Assembly (NCBI RefSeq): GCF_012516435.1 | Contig: NZ_CP051216.1 | Coordinates: forward strand, 3,037,669 to 3,101,668 | Direction of reading: 5' to 3' | Source of the DNA: Pseudodesulfovibrio sp. zrk46 | GTDB lineage: Bacteria; Desulfobacterota; Desulfovibrionia; Desulfovibrionales; Desulfovibrionaceae | Length of the DNA: 64,000 nucleotides | Part shown: positions 25,255 through 32,214 of the stretch, piece after piece | Layout: each line of letters starts with the position of its first letter | Numbering within the stretch: position 1 is the first letter of the stretch | The notes under the pieces: model-generated | Database searches by the model: none | Told to the model about the DNA's origin: nothing | What the model saw: the letters and a program-made list of their open reading frames with translations, nothing else | Translations under genes and position numbers: made by a program

Positions 25255-25923
25255 TTAGTCATGGTGTACATCGACGCCATATTTGGACATGCGTTCACCA
25301 GAGTCTATGTAATGCTTTCGAATAGCCTTTTCGACTTTAGTAGGCTTCTGAGTTTTCAAAGCTTCCAATATCATGAGGTGACGTTCATGCACCTGTGGCG
25401 GCGCATAAAGATTGATCCAGTATTTGTATAGCAGGAACTTGGAGATCCCCTGACATGAGCGGCGGCACAATTCAATCAGAAGCTCATTGTCAATACGGGA
25501 AAAGAGAACGTTGTGGAATGCATTATCAAGTTCGGCTAGTGAATCGATGGCTTCGCCGGATTCGGCAACCTGACGCATGCCCTCTACGATTTGTTCAAGT
25601 TTGTGGATATCCTCTTCGGAGTAGAGCGGGAGTGCTTCCGTAACCGCTGCTGCTTCAAGTACGCCACCAGTAAAGTAGCTGTCTTTGATTTGCTTTGCCG
25701 TGAGGGCTGCGACATGCTTACCCTTTTGCGGTTCTGAAGTTATAAGGCCTTCACGGGCGAGAATTTGCATGGCTTCACGGATTGGAGCGCGGCTGATTCC
25801 GAGTTTTTCGGACAAAACCACTTCCTTCACCTGATCACCGGGCGAGAGTTTACCCTCAAGGATGGATTGCTTGACGTATTCAGCGACCTGTTCGCTGTAG
25901 GTGAGCTTCTTGATGCCGCTCAT
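25255..25923 (-). CDS. GntR-family (FCD type) transcriptional regulator
   Basis: A 222-residue regulator. The N-terminal winged helix reads SEQVAEYVKQSILEGKLSPG and SEKLGISRAPIREAMQILAREGLI. The C-terminal FCD ligand domain shows Asp and His metal-site residues in LDNAFHNVLF and HERHLMILEAL. ATG 25923 has a well-placed GGAGAATCT; the longer frame from 25986 is not needed. FCD regulators bind organic acids or amino acids and usually control their own operon. Here it lies inside the ridA-amidohydrolase operon and probably controls it through the palindrome at 31765-31778. Confidence 0.85.
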   Translation of the reverse strand: MSGIKKLTYSEQVAEYVKQSILEGKLSPGDQVKEVVLSEKLGISRAPIREAMQILAREGLITSEPQKGKHVAALTAKQIKDSYFTGGVLEAAAVTEALPLYSEEDIHKLEQIVEGMRQVAESGEAIDSLAELDNAFHNVLFSRIDNELLIELCRRSCQGISKFLLYKYWINLYAPPQVHERHLMILEALKTQKPTKVEKAIRKHYIDSGERMSKYGVDVHHD

Positions 25924-26051
25924 AGATTCTCCGATGCTGAAAGGGTCTCGAGTTTCGGTGATAAGTGTTCCGGTCAATGGTGTCATATGAATACAGTTAT
26001 ATCTAATGGTTGTCGAGGATGATCCGCTTTATGAAATACACATAAGCTTGG

Positions 26052-27287
26052 TTAAGCTTTAAAGAGGAAAGCGTGTTCTGATTCGTCAAAGGCGTAACGA
26101 TCTTCAAGTTGAGCCATGGCCTTATCTGCATTGGATGCCAGTTCTGGCAGTGCATTGGATATGACGTTTAAGTAGCAGGAGGCATCTTCAGGCATGAAAG
26201 AGGGGATCTTCCATTCTTTAATGTAAGATTGCGTTACGGCCATGGAGAGTACTGCGCTGGTGCCGGGCATTATCCCTCCACCGCCTACGCGGTCGTGCAT
26301 ATGGGAACTCATGAAGGTTACCCCCCCCGCATCTTGGCTAACGATGAGGGCTAGTTCGGCGATGAGCTTTACTTTTTCTGCAGAAGTCTTTGACTTTGAA
26401 AACTGTTCGCCGATGTTCATGATGCGTTTGCCGAGATCTTGCTCCGCCGCTTTTAGCTCTCCCGTGTGGCGGGGGTATGCAGCATCGGAGTTGAGAGATG
26501 GCAGACCTGTGTTTTCTACTCCAGAAAGCAGAGCTTGGTAGACATATTGGTTGTCCGTTTCGGAATTAATACGAACCCACATGTTGTGTTCCTTGAGGTC
26601 CTTGCACAGTGCAGGGACGTATGCCTTGCTCTCCAACACGATGGTGGGCAGTCGATCCATTCCAAGGGTATTCATGGTGTGCCCTTTGTCGCCAAGAGCA
26701 ATGTTGCCTTCCAAATCTTCGTCCGGACCGACACCGCCTTCGTTGGCATTGGCAAGAGCTAGAACGGAAACAGGGACATCATTGATCAACAAACGTGCAC
26801 CAATGCAGCCACCAATCTTACTTGGCATGTCTTCGTTTCCACGAACGATATCTTCGGGGTATTTTTGGTGAAATGTATCCATTACAGCCAGGCAACACGC
26901 AGCTTGAAGGGCTACTGGGGCTTCGAGTACGCCCTGGCCGTAAACGCGACCGAAAACACGAAAGGCGGTAGATTGACTGTAAGCAGCATCAAGACCGATT
27001 GCTGAGGCCATGAATGCTGCCTCGTGCGGAGTGAAACCTCGTCGTGCTGTGGCACTGCCGGTCCCGCCTCCCTTGGTGGTTACGGTTACTTTGCCAGTGG
27101 AGGTGTCGACTGAAGCTGCAGCGATGGTGGTGTCAGCAGGGTATGCCTTTTTCAAAATTTCTATGGCAACCGCGAATCCGGCGGAATCATCCTGAACGAA
27201 ACCGCAGTGGCTGTGTACGTGCCCCACACCTGCATGGCCGGAAATACCGATGATACTTTTCCCGTTGGGATTTGCTTGAATATTCAT
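26052..27287 (-). CDS. Unrecognised conserved protein in the TRAP/PLP-enzyme operon
   Basis: A 411-residue soluble protein. ATG 27287 has GGAGAATTTC ahead of it; the frame upstream of that overlaps dctM and is not needed. I do not recognise the family. Visible features are an N-terminal GISGHAGVGHVHSHCGF with clustered His and Cys, a Gly-rich GGGTGSATARRG, NANEGGVGPDEDLEGN, and near residue 325 SSHMHDRVGGGGIMPG. The invariant-looking Gly loops and His pairs suggest a metal or phosphate site and an enzymatic role. No signal peptide or membrane segment. It directly follows dctM, so it likely acts on the imported substrate, for example as racemase, isomerase or lyase; that is inference. Confidence 0.55.
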   Translation of the reverse strand: MNIQANPNGKSIIGISGHAGVGHVHSHCGFVQDDSAGFAVAIEILKKAYPADTTIAAASVDTSTGKVTVTTKGGGTGSATARRGFTPHEAAFMASAIGLDAAYSQSTAFRVFGRVYGQGVLEAPVALQAACCLAVMDTFHQKYPEDIVRGNEDMPSKIGGCIGARLLINDVPVSVLALANANEGGVGPDEDLEGNIALGDKGHTMNTLGMDRLPTIVLESKAYVPALCKDLKEHNMWVRINSETDNQYVYQALLSGVENTGLPSLNSDAAYPRHTGELKAAEQDLGKRIMNIGEQFSKSKTSAEKVKLIAELALIVSQDAGGVTFMSSHMHDRVGGGGIMPGTSAVLSMAVTQSYIKEWKIPSFMPEDASCYLNVISNALPELASNADKAMAQLEDRYAFDESEHAFLFKA

Positions 27288-27342
27288 GAAATTCTCCGGA
27301 CCGCCCGCTGCCGGAGGTTTGCAGCGGGCGGCCTCAGTCTGA

Positions 27343-28623
27343 TTAGATCCCCGGGAGCCAGAGGGCCATGGGCGGGAAGAAGACGATGACAAGCAGCGCC
27401 AGAATCATGGTGAACAGGAACGGAAGGACAGCTGCACTGAGCTTTTCAATGCTGATGCCGCCGATGCTGCAACCCACGAATAGATTCACGCCGACCGGAG
27501 GAGTCAGGAACCCCATGGATGCGCACACGATCATGACGATACCGAAGTGGATCGGGTTCATGCCGAGCACCTTGACCACGGGCAGGAGGAGAGGAGTCAG
27601 GATGAGGATGTTAGCAAGAGCGTCCATGAAGGTGCCCATGATCAAGAGGAAGACCAAGATAATGGGAATGAGGACATACTTGTTGTCGGAGATGCCCACG
27701 AGGAAGTTCACGAGCATGTCAGGTACATTGTAGAAGAGCAGGATCTGACCAAGGGCGGTAGCCGTGGCAACCACCAGGAAGATGGAAGCGGTGGTCAGGG
27801 CTGTGCCCTTGAATATTTCGGTCACCTTTTGCCAGGACAGGGTGCGCAGGACCAAGCCTTCGGCGACAAAGGCGTACAGGACTGCGATAACGCCTGCCTC
27901 GGTGGGGGTGGTGAGACCTCCGTAGATGCCGCCGAGAACGATGAGCGGAACCATTAAGGCGACGATAGAGTCCTTGAGGGCGATCATGATTTCCTTGAAG
28001 GAGGCGCGTTCACCGGTGCCGGTGTAGCCGTATTTCTTGGAAAGAACATAGCTGCATGCCATCAGGCACAGGCCCACGAACACACCGGGAATGACGCCTG
28101 CGATGAACAGGTCGCCGACTGATACGCCCGCGGTGGTACCATAAATGATCAGCGGGACGCTGGGCGGGATCATGACGCCCAAGCAACCGGCAGCGGTGTT
28201 GACGGCAGTGGCGAAGGAGCCGGAGTACCCTTCTTTTTTCATGGAGGGGACCATGATGCCGCCGACTGCGGCCACGGTGGCCGGAGCAGAACCAGACAGG
28301 GCACCGTAAAACATGGAGGTCAGGACCGAGATGTGGGCCATGCCGCCGGTGATGTGGCCGACGAGGCTTTTGGACACGGTCAGCAGGCGTTGCGCCATGC
28401 TGCCTTTCTGCATGATCTCACCCGCCATGATGAAGAACGGGACAGCCATGAGAGGGAAGACATCCAGGGACGTGACCATTTTCTGAATCAGGAACTCGAA
28501 GGGCAGCATGTCGCCAGCCCAGACGCCGACAATGACGCTCAACCCGATGGCGATGCCGATGGGCACGCTCAGGAAGAGAAACGAGGCGAGCGAAAGGAAG
28601 GTAAGGACTATTGCGGTATCCAT
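27343..28623 (-). CDS. dctM: TRAP transporter large membrane subunit DctM
   Basis: A 426-residue protein with ~12 membrane segments. Conserved DctM features are PLMAVPFFIMAGEIM near residue 55, GALSGSAPATVAAVGGIM, AAGCLGVMIPPSVPLIIYGT, and a C-terminal GFLTPPVGVNLFVG. It forms the sodium-driven channel of a TRAP uptake system with the Q and P proteins. It starts 12 nt after dctQ with an AGAGG site. Confidence 0.95.
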   Translation of the reverse strand: MDTAIVLTFLSLASFLFLSVPIGIAIGLSVIVGVWAGDMLPFEFLIQKMVTSLDVFPLMAVPFFIMAGEIMQKGSMAQRLLTVSKSLVGHITGGMAHISVLTSMFYGALSGSAPATVAAVGGIMVPSMKKEGYSGSFATAVNTAAGCLGVMIPPSVPLIIYGTTAGVSVGDLFIAGVIPGVFVGLCLMACSYVLSKKYGYTGTGERASFKEIMIALKDSIVALMVPLIVLGGIYGGLTTPTEAGVIAVLYAFVAEGLVLRTLSWQKVTEIFKGTALTTASIFLVVATATALGQILLFYNVPDMLVNFLVGISDNKYVLIPIILVFLLIMGTFMDALANILILTPLLLPVVKVLGMNPIHFGIVMIVCASMGFLTPPVGVNLFVGCSIGGISIEKLSAAVLPFLFTMILALLVIVFFPPMALWLPGI

Positions 28624-28635
28624 TTATATGTACCT

Positions 28636-29127
28636 CTAATTGCAAGACGGGGTTTCGAAGTCTACTTCGCCCCGCAGAATGGAAAGAATACGCTGAACAG
28701 TGCGGATGGCCATGAGGCCCATGCCGACGGGGACACTGAGGAATACCCAGTACATCTGGATTTCAAGGGCAGGTGTCTTCTGACCGGTGCCAGCCAGGAA
28801 GTCAGCCATCTGGAAGCCCCAGAGGGTGGTGCAGGCACAGAAACCTACGGTGCAGATGTAGGCCGCGATGGTGACGTATTTGGCGACAGTGGGGCCGAAT
28901 ACGGTGCGACAGATGGTTACTTCCAGGTGCCTGTCTTTCTGAGTTGCGTAGCTGCAGCCCACATAGACAGACCAGATGAAGAGGTAGCGTGCCAGTTCTT
29001 CGGACCAGTCCAGAGAACTCTGCAGGACGTATCGCATGAAGACCTGAACGGCGATGATCACGGCCATGCCTGCGAGACAGGAGGACGAGATAATCCCTTC
29101 GACTTTATCGAGAAAATTTTTACTCAT
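28636..29127 (-). CDS. dctQ: TRAP transporter small membrane subunit DctQ
   Basis: A 163-residue protein with four membrane segments and the family signature QVFMRYVLQSSLDWSEELAR then YLFIWSVYVGCSYA. ATG 29127 (MSKNFLDKVEG) is preferred to the longer frame from 29184, which starts within a Pro/Arg-rich stretch; the ribosome site is weak. It pairs with DctM. Confidence 0.9.
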   Translation of the reverse strand: MSKNFLDKVEGIISSSCLAGMAVIIAVQVFMRYVLQSSLDWSEELARYLFIWSVYVGCSYATQKDRHLEVTICRTVFGPTVAKYVTIAAYICTVGFCACTTLWGFQMADFLAGTGQKTPALEIQMYWVFLSVPVGMGLMAIRTVQRILSILRGEVDFETPSCN

Positions 29128-29193
29128 GGCGCTCACGTTGTGGTTGGAAGGAGGCCGCCGGGGGAGAGGAGTCCCGGCGGCCAACTCATATGT

Positions 29194-30189
29194 TTACTTG
29201 CCAGCGGCGATGGTTGCCTTGGCGCGTTCGATCAGGTCCTTGCCGATGCGCTTTTCGAACTGGGAGTAGACACCCTTGGTGGCTTCTGCCCAACGAGCAC
29301 GCTCTTCGGGGGTGAGAGTGTACACGGTCACGCCCTTGTCAGCGAGCTTGGCCATGATTTCCTTCTCGCCGTCACGGATGAGCTTGCGCTCGTACAGCTT
29401 AGCTTCTTCGAAGGCCTCAAGAACGATGACCTTGTCGGTGTCGTTCAGGGAATCCAGGAAACGCTTAGACATCATGACGAGGTGCGGAGAGTACAGGGAG
29501 TTAACAATGGTCAGGTTGTTGTTAACTTCAGGGAAGTTGTTGTGCCATGCGAGGTTCAGGTCGATGTCGATACCATCAACAGTCTTCTGCTGCAGGGCTG
29601 TGTAAACTTCACCCCAGGAGATGGGAGTGGGGTTCATACCCAGAGCCTTCAGGGTGGCGATGTGAGCTTTGGAAGGGGTGGAGCGGATCTTCAGGCCCTT
29701 GGCGTCGGCCAGGGTCTTGACGGTGCGCTGGTTGTTCCAGAGGTTACGGAAACCGATTTCGATGTAGCCGAGGCCGATGATACCGGTCTTTTCCAGTGCC
29801 TTAGCAGCGGTCATGCCGATAGGGCCGTCGGTGATCAGGTCTGCGGATTCGTAGGTGGGGAACAGGAAGGGCAGGTCAAAGATCAGAAAGTCATCGGAAA
29901 AAGGAGCCAGGTTCGGTGTGGAAGCGGAACCCATCTGCAGCATATTGAACTGCAGGCCCTGCACAACGGCATCGAAGTTGCCAAATTTTGAGCTGTCGTA
30001 AATATCTACACGGAACTTGCCGTCGGTACGAGTCTCAACGAGTTCCTTGAATTTTTCAAAAGCCTGTCCCATGGGGTGCTGAGGGACGTTGGGGTGGGCG
30101 AGCTTGATGACGGTCGGACCAGCGATCGCGGTGGTGGACATGATCACAACTGCGACAAGAGCGATCAGAAGTTGAGTGAAACGAGACAT
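29194..30189 (-). CDS. dctP: TRAP transporter substrate-binding protein DctP
   Basis: A 331-residue periplasmic protein with a signal peptide (hydrophobic 6-22, AIA-GP cleavage). The substrate-carboxylate Arg is in GLKIRSTPSKAH, and LGYIEIGFRNLWNNQRTV and GVDGIDID-like segments are typical DctP. A strong AAAGGAGGAG site gives high expression of the binding protein, as usual. The ligand is a carboxylate; the neighbouring PLP enzyme suggests an amino acid or sulfonated amino acid. Confidence 0.9.
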   Translation of the reverse strand: MSRFTQLLIALVAVVIMSTTAIAGPTVIKLAHPNVPQHPMGQAFEKFKELVETRTDGKFRVDIYDSSKFGNFDAVVQGLQFNMLQMGSASTPNLAPFSDDFLIFDLPFLFPTYESADLITDGPIGMTAAKALEKTGIIGLGYIEIGFRNLWNNQRTVKTLADAKGLKIRSTPSKAHIATLKALGMNPTPISWGEVYTALQQKTVDGIDIDLNLAWHNNFPEVNNNLTIVNSLYSPHLVMMSKRFLDSLNDTDKVIVLEAFEEAKLYERKLIRDGEKEIMAKLADKGVTVYTLTPEERARWAEATKGVYSQFEKRIGKDLIERAKATIAAGK

Positions 30190-30273
30190 GGATTTTTCTC
30201 CTCCTTTGAGGAAGCAGTTCTTATTGGGACTGCTTCACATTACATAACCATTTTGCCTTGAGCCATTATTGAA

Positions 30274-30302
30274 AGGCCCGTACCAGCAAATGGCACGGGC
30301 CT
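30274..30302 (-). terminator. Hairpin between the PLP enzyme gene and dctP
   Basis: An 8-bp GC-rich stem (AGGCCCGT 30274-30281 with ACGGGCCT 30295-30302). On the minus strand only TTTC follows. It probably sets a lower or higher dose of dctP against ridA and the PLP enzyme by partial termination or by protecting processed mRNA ends. Confidence 0.5.
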
Positions 30303-30310
30303 ATGATTGA

Positions 30311-31312
30311 TTAGCCGCGGAAGGTATCCAGGTACGCGTAAAGAGCGGGGGAGCCGCCGGTATGCAGGAACAGAACGTTCGAACCTTCGGGGAAGTGTCC
30401 CTTGCGGACGAGGTCTACGAGACCGGCCATTGCCTTACCGGAGTATACGGGATCGAGCAGGATGCCTTCGGTGGAAGCGAGCAACTTAACTGCTTCAACC
30501 ATGGAGTCGGTCGGCAGGGAGTAACCGGGGCCAACATAGCCATCGAAGCATTCAACAGCTTCAGCGGGGATGCTGCCTTTTACGCCAACGCGCTCAGCTG
30601 TTTCAACAGCAAGCTTGTGAACGATTTCTTCCTGAACTTCCTTGGTACGGGAAACGTTCACGCCGGAAACTGGGATGTTGGCGTTGCAGCCAACCATGCC
30701 GACAACGATACCAGCGTGGGTTCCAGCGGATCCGGAAGGAACGACCATGTGGTCGATGTTCAGGCCCATTTCGAAGAGCTGCTGGAGGGTTTCTTCGGCG
30801 CAGGAAACGTAACCGGTGGCACCGATGGTGTTGGAGGCGCCGCCGGGAATGATGTAGGGTTTCTTGCCTTCAGCTTCAAGCTTTTCAGCCAGCTTTTTCA
30901 TTTCGCCCATCATGTCGGAACCTCCAGGGACCACATCGATGGACTTAACGCCCATGAGCTGGAACAGGAAGTTGTTGCCAGAACCTTCGGGCTTGTAGCT
31001 TCCTTTCACGCGCTCTTCCAGAACCAGGTGGCAATCCATGCCTTCTTTAACGGCCCAGGAGAGTGTCAGGCGGCAGTGGTTAGACTGGACGGCTCCGCAG
31101 GTGATGATGGTGTCGGCACCCTGCTCCAGAGCATCGGCGATGCAAAAGTCGAGCTTGCGGGTCTTGTTGCCACCAGCGCAACCGGGGAGCAGGTCATCAC
31201 GTTTAATGAAGATGTTTACCTTTCCACCAAGAGCCTTGGAGAAAGCCGGAGCTGCTTCAATAGCAGTGGGGGTTTTGACGTAGCCGCGACGGGGAAATTT
31301 AGCGAGATTCAT
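30311..31312 (-). CDS. D-cysteine desulfhydrase / L-cysteate sulfo-lyase family PLP enzyme
   Basis: A 333-residue fold-type II PLP enzyme. The PLP Lys is in GGNKTRKLDF, the substrate-carboxylate loop in CGAVQSNHCRLT, the phosphate-binding loop in SGSAGTHAG, and the C terminus FLHTGGSPALYAY. DcyD enzymes split D-cysteine into pyruvate, sulfide and ammonia; the close relative CuyA splits L-cysteate into pyruvate, sulfite and ammonia. Either would suit a sulfate reducer, since sulfite or sulfide and pyruvate are both useful. The TRAP transporter slightly favours an organic sulfonate such as cysteate. Deaminase activity on ACC-like compounds is a third option. The ATG has a GAGGAG site. Confidence 0.8.
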   Translation of the reverse strand: MNLAKFPRRGYVKTPTAIEAAPAFSKALGGKVNIFIKRDDLLPGCAGGNKTRKLDFCIADALEQGADTIITCGAVQSNHCRLTLSWAVKEGMDCHLVLEERVKGSYKPEGSGNNFLFQLMGVKSIDVVPGGSDMMGEMKKLAEKLEAEGKKPYIIPGGASNTIGATGYVSCAEETLQQLFEMGLNIDHMVVPSGSAGTHAGIVVGMVGCNANIPVSGVNVSRTKEVQEEIVHKLAVETAERVGVKGSIPAEAVECFDGYVGPGYSLPTDSMVEAVKLLASTEGILLDPVYSGKAMAGLVDLVRKGHFPEGSNVLFLHTGGSPALYAYLDTFRG

Positions 31313-31330
31313 ACAACTCTCCTCAGAAAG

Positions 31331-31714
31331 TTATTTAAGGTTGATGATGCATTCCACTTCGATGTCCGAGCCTAAGGGCAGGGCTGCCACCTGAAAGGCG
31401 CTACGGGCAGGGAAGGGCTTATTGAAGTATTCACCGTACACTTCGTTAACTGCAGCAAAATCGGCGATGTCAGCGAGGTAAACGGTAGTCTTGACGGCAT
31501 TGTCGAGGGATGTGCCTGCTTCTTCAGCAACAGCAGTCAGGTTTTTGAATACCTGGTGCGCACGATCTGCGACACTGCCTTCCACCATTTTGCCAGTGGC
31601 GGGATCAATAGGCAGAGCGCCGGAGGTGAAGAGTAGGTCGCCGGTTACCACGCCCTGAGAGTAGGGCCCGATGGCTGCTGGGGCTTTGGGAGTTTCGATG
31701 ATTTGCTTGGTCAT
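31331..31714 (-). CDS. ridA: RidA family 2-iminobutanoate/2-iminopropanoate deaminase
   Basis: A 127-residue RidA/YjgF protein. APAAIGPYSQGV and the substrate Arg in PARSAFQVAALPLGSDIEVE are diagnostic. RidA hydrolyses the reactive enamine/imine made when PLP lyases release 2-aminoacrylate. It is the first gene of the operon and lies 18 nt before the PLP lyase gene, a pairing that makes direct biochemical sense. The site is GGAGACC. Confidence 0.95.
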   Translation of the reverse strand: MTKQIIETPKAPAAIGPYSQGVVTGDLLFTSGALPIDPATGKMVEGSVADRAHQVFKNLTAVAEEAGTSLDNAVKTTVYLADIADFAAVNEVYGEYFNKPFPARSAFQVAALPLGSDIEVECIINLK

Positions 31715-32214
31715 CTGTTTTGGTCTCCAGTTTGGATGTCGGTTTTGTTGAAATGCCGAATGTCAAATGTCGACATTTAAAAACATGAGTATCGTCTACC
31801 GATGAAAAATGAAGCTGTCAACTGAATTGTGCGAGATTTCACAAAAGAGCGGAGGCGGTGAGCTTTAACTGCCCAAAATGATTTGTATACTTGCGGGTCG
31901 ATTTTTCGTGTCGTCAGGTTGAAGTCGTTTTGGGGTAGTCGTTACGACAAAACTATATGGCTTGCTTCTTGCTTCTGCTCCGCTCGTGATGGCGTAGTAT
32001 GCAGGTTTGACCATGTTTATTCGATATTGCGTACAGAGAGTTTGTGTCATGGCATGGTTCATAAATGCACAAGATATGCTGTTACAATTACCTTCTTAAG
32101 TTTTCATTTCAATTATGAAATGTGTGGGAGATGTGGGAATATAGGTTCGCAAATATTAAATATAATCAGTGTATTGAAAGTGTGTTCTCTGGTCTTTAAT
32201 CAGGTAGGTTCGCC
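31715..32214. other. Divergent intergenic region between ridA and the phosphonate/glycan operon
   Basis: 500 nt with no gene. It must hold promoters for both directions. The one clear element is the perfect palindrome at 31765-31778. The right half (31950-32200) is AT-rich and probably belongs to the rightward operon. Confidence 0.5.
31765..31778. promoter_or_regulatory. Palindromic candidate operator for the GntR regulator
   Basis: A perfect 14-bp palindrome, AAATGTCGACATTT, 51 bp upstream of the ridA start. FCD-type GntR proteins bind short AT-flanked palindromes. The direct half-site AATGTC also occurs just before it (31759-31764). I see no second full copy at the gntR gene itself. Confidence 0.5.

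Noticed and set aside
28333-29991. 552-codon open frame on the + strand
   Set aside because: It lies opposite dctM, dctQ and dctP, whose products are clear. The translation is rich in His, Asp and Gly and matches nothing; it is a by-product of codon bias.
30362-31375. 337-codon open frame on the + strand
   Set aside because: Antisense to the PLP enzyme gene, which has all family motifs and a ribosome site.
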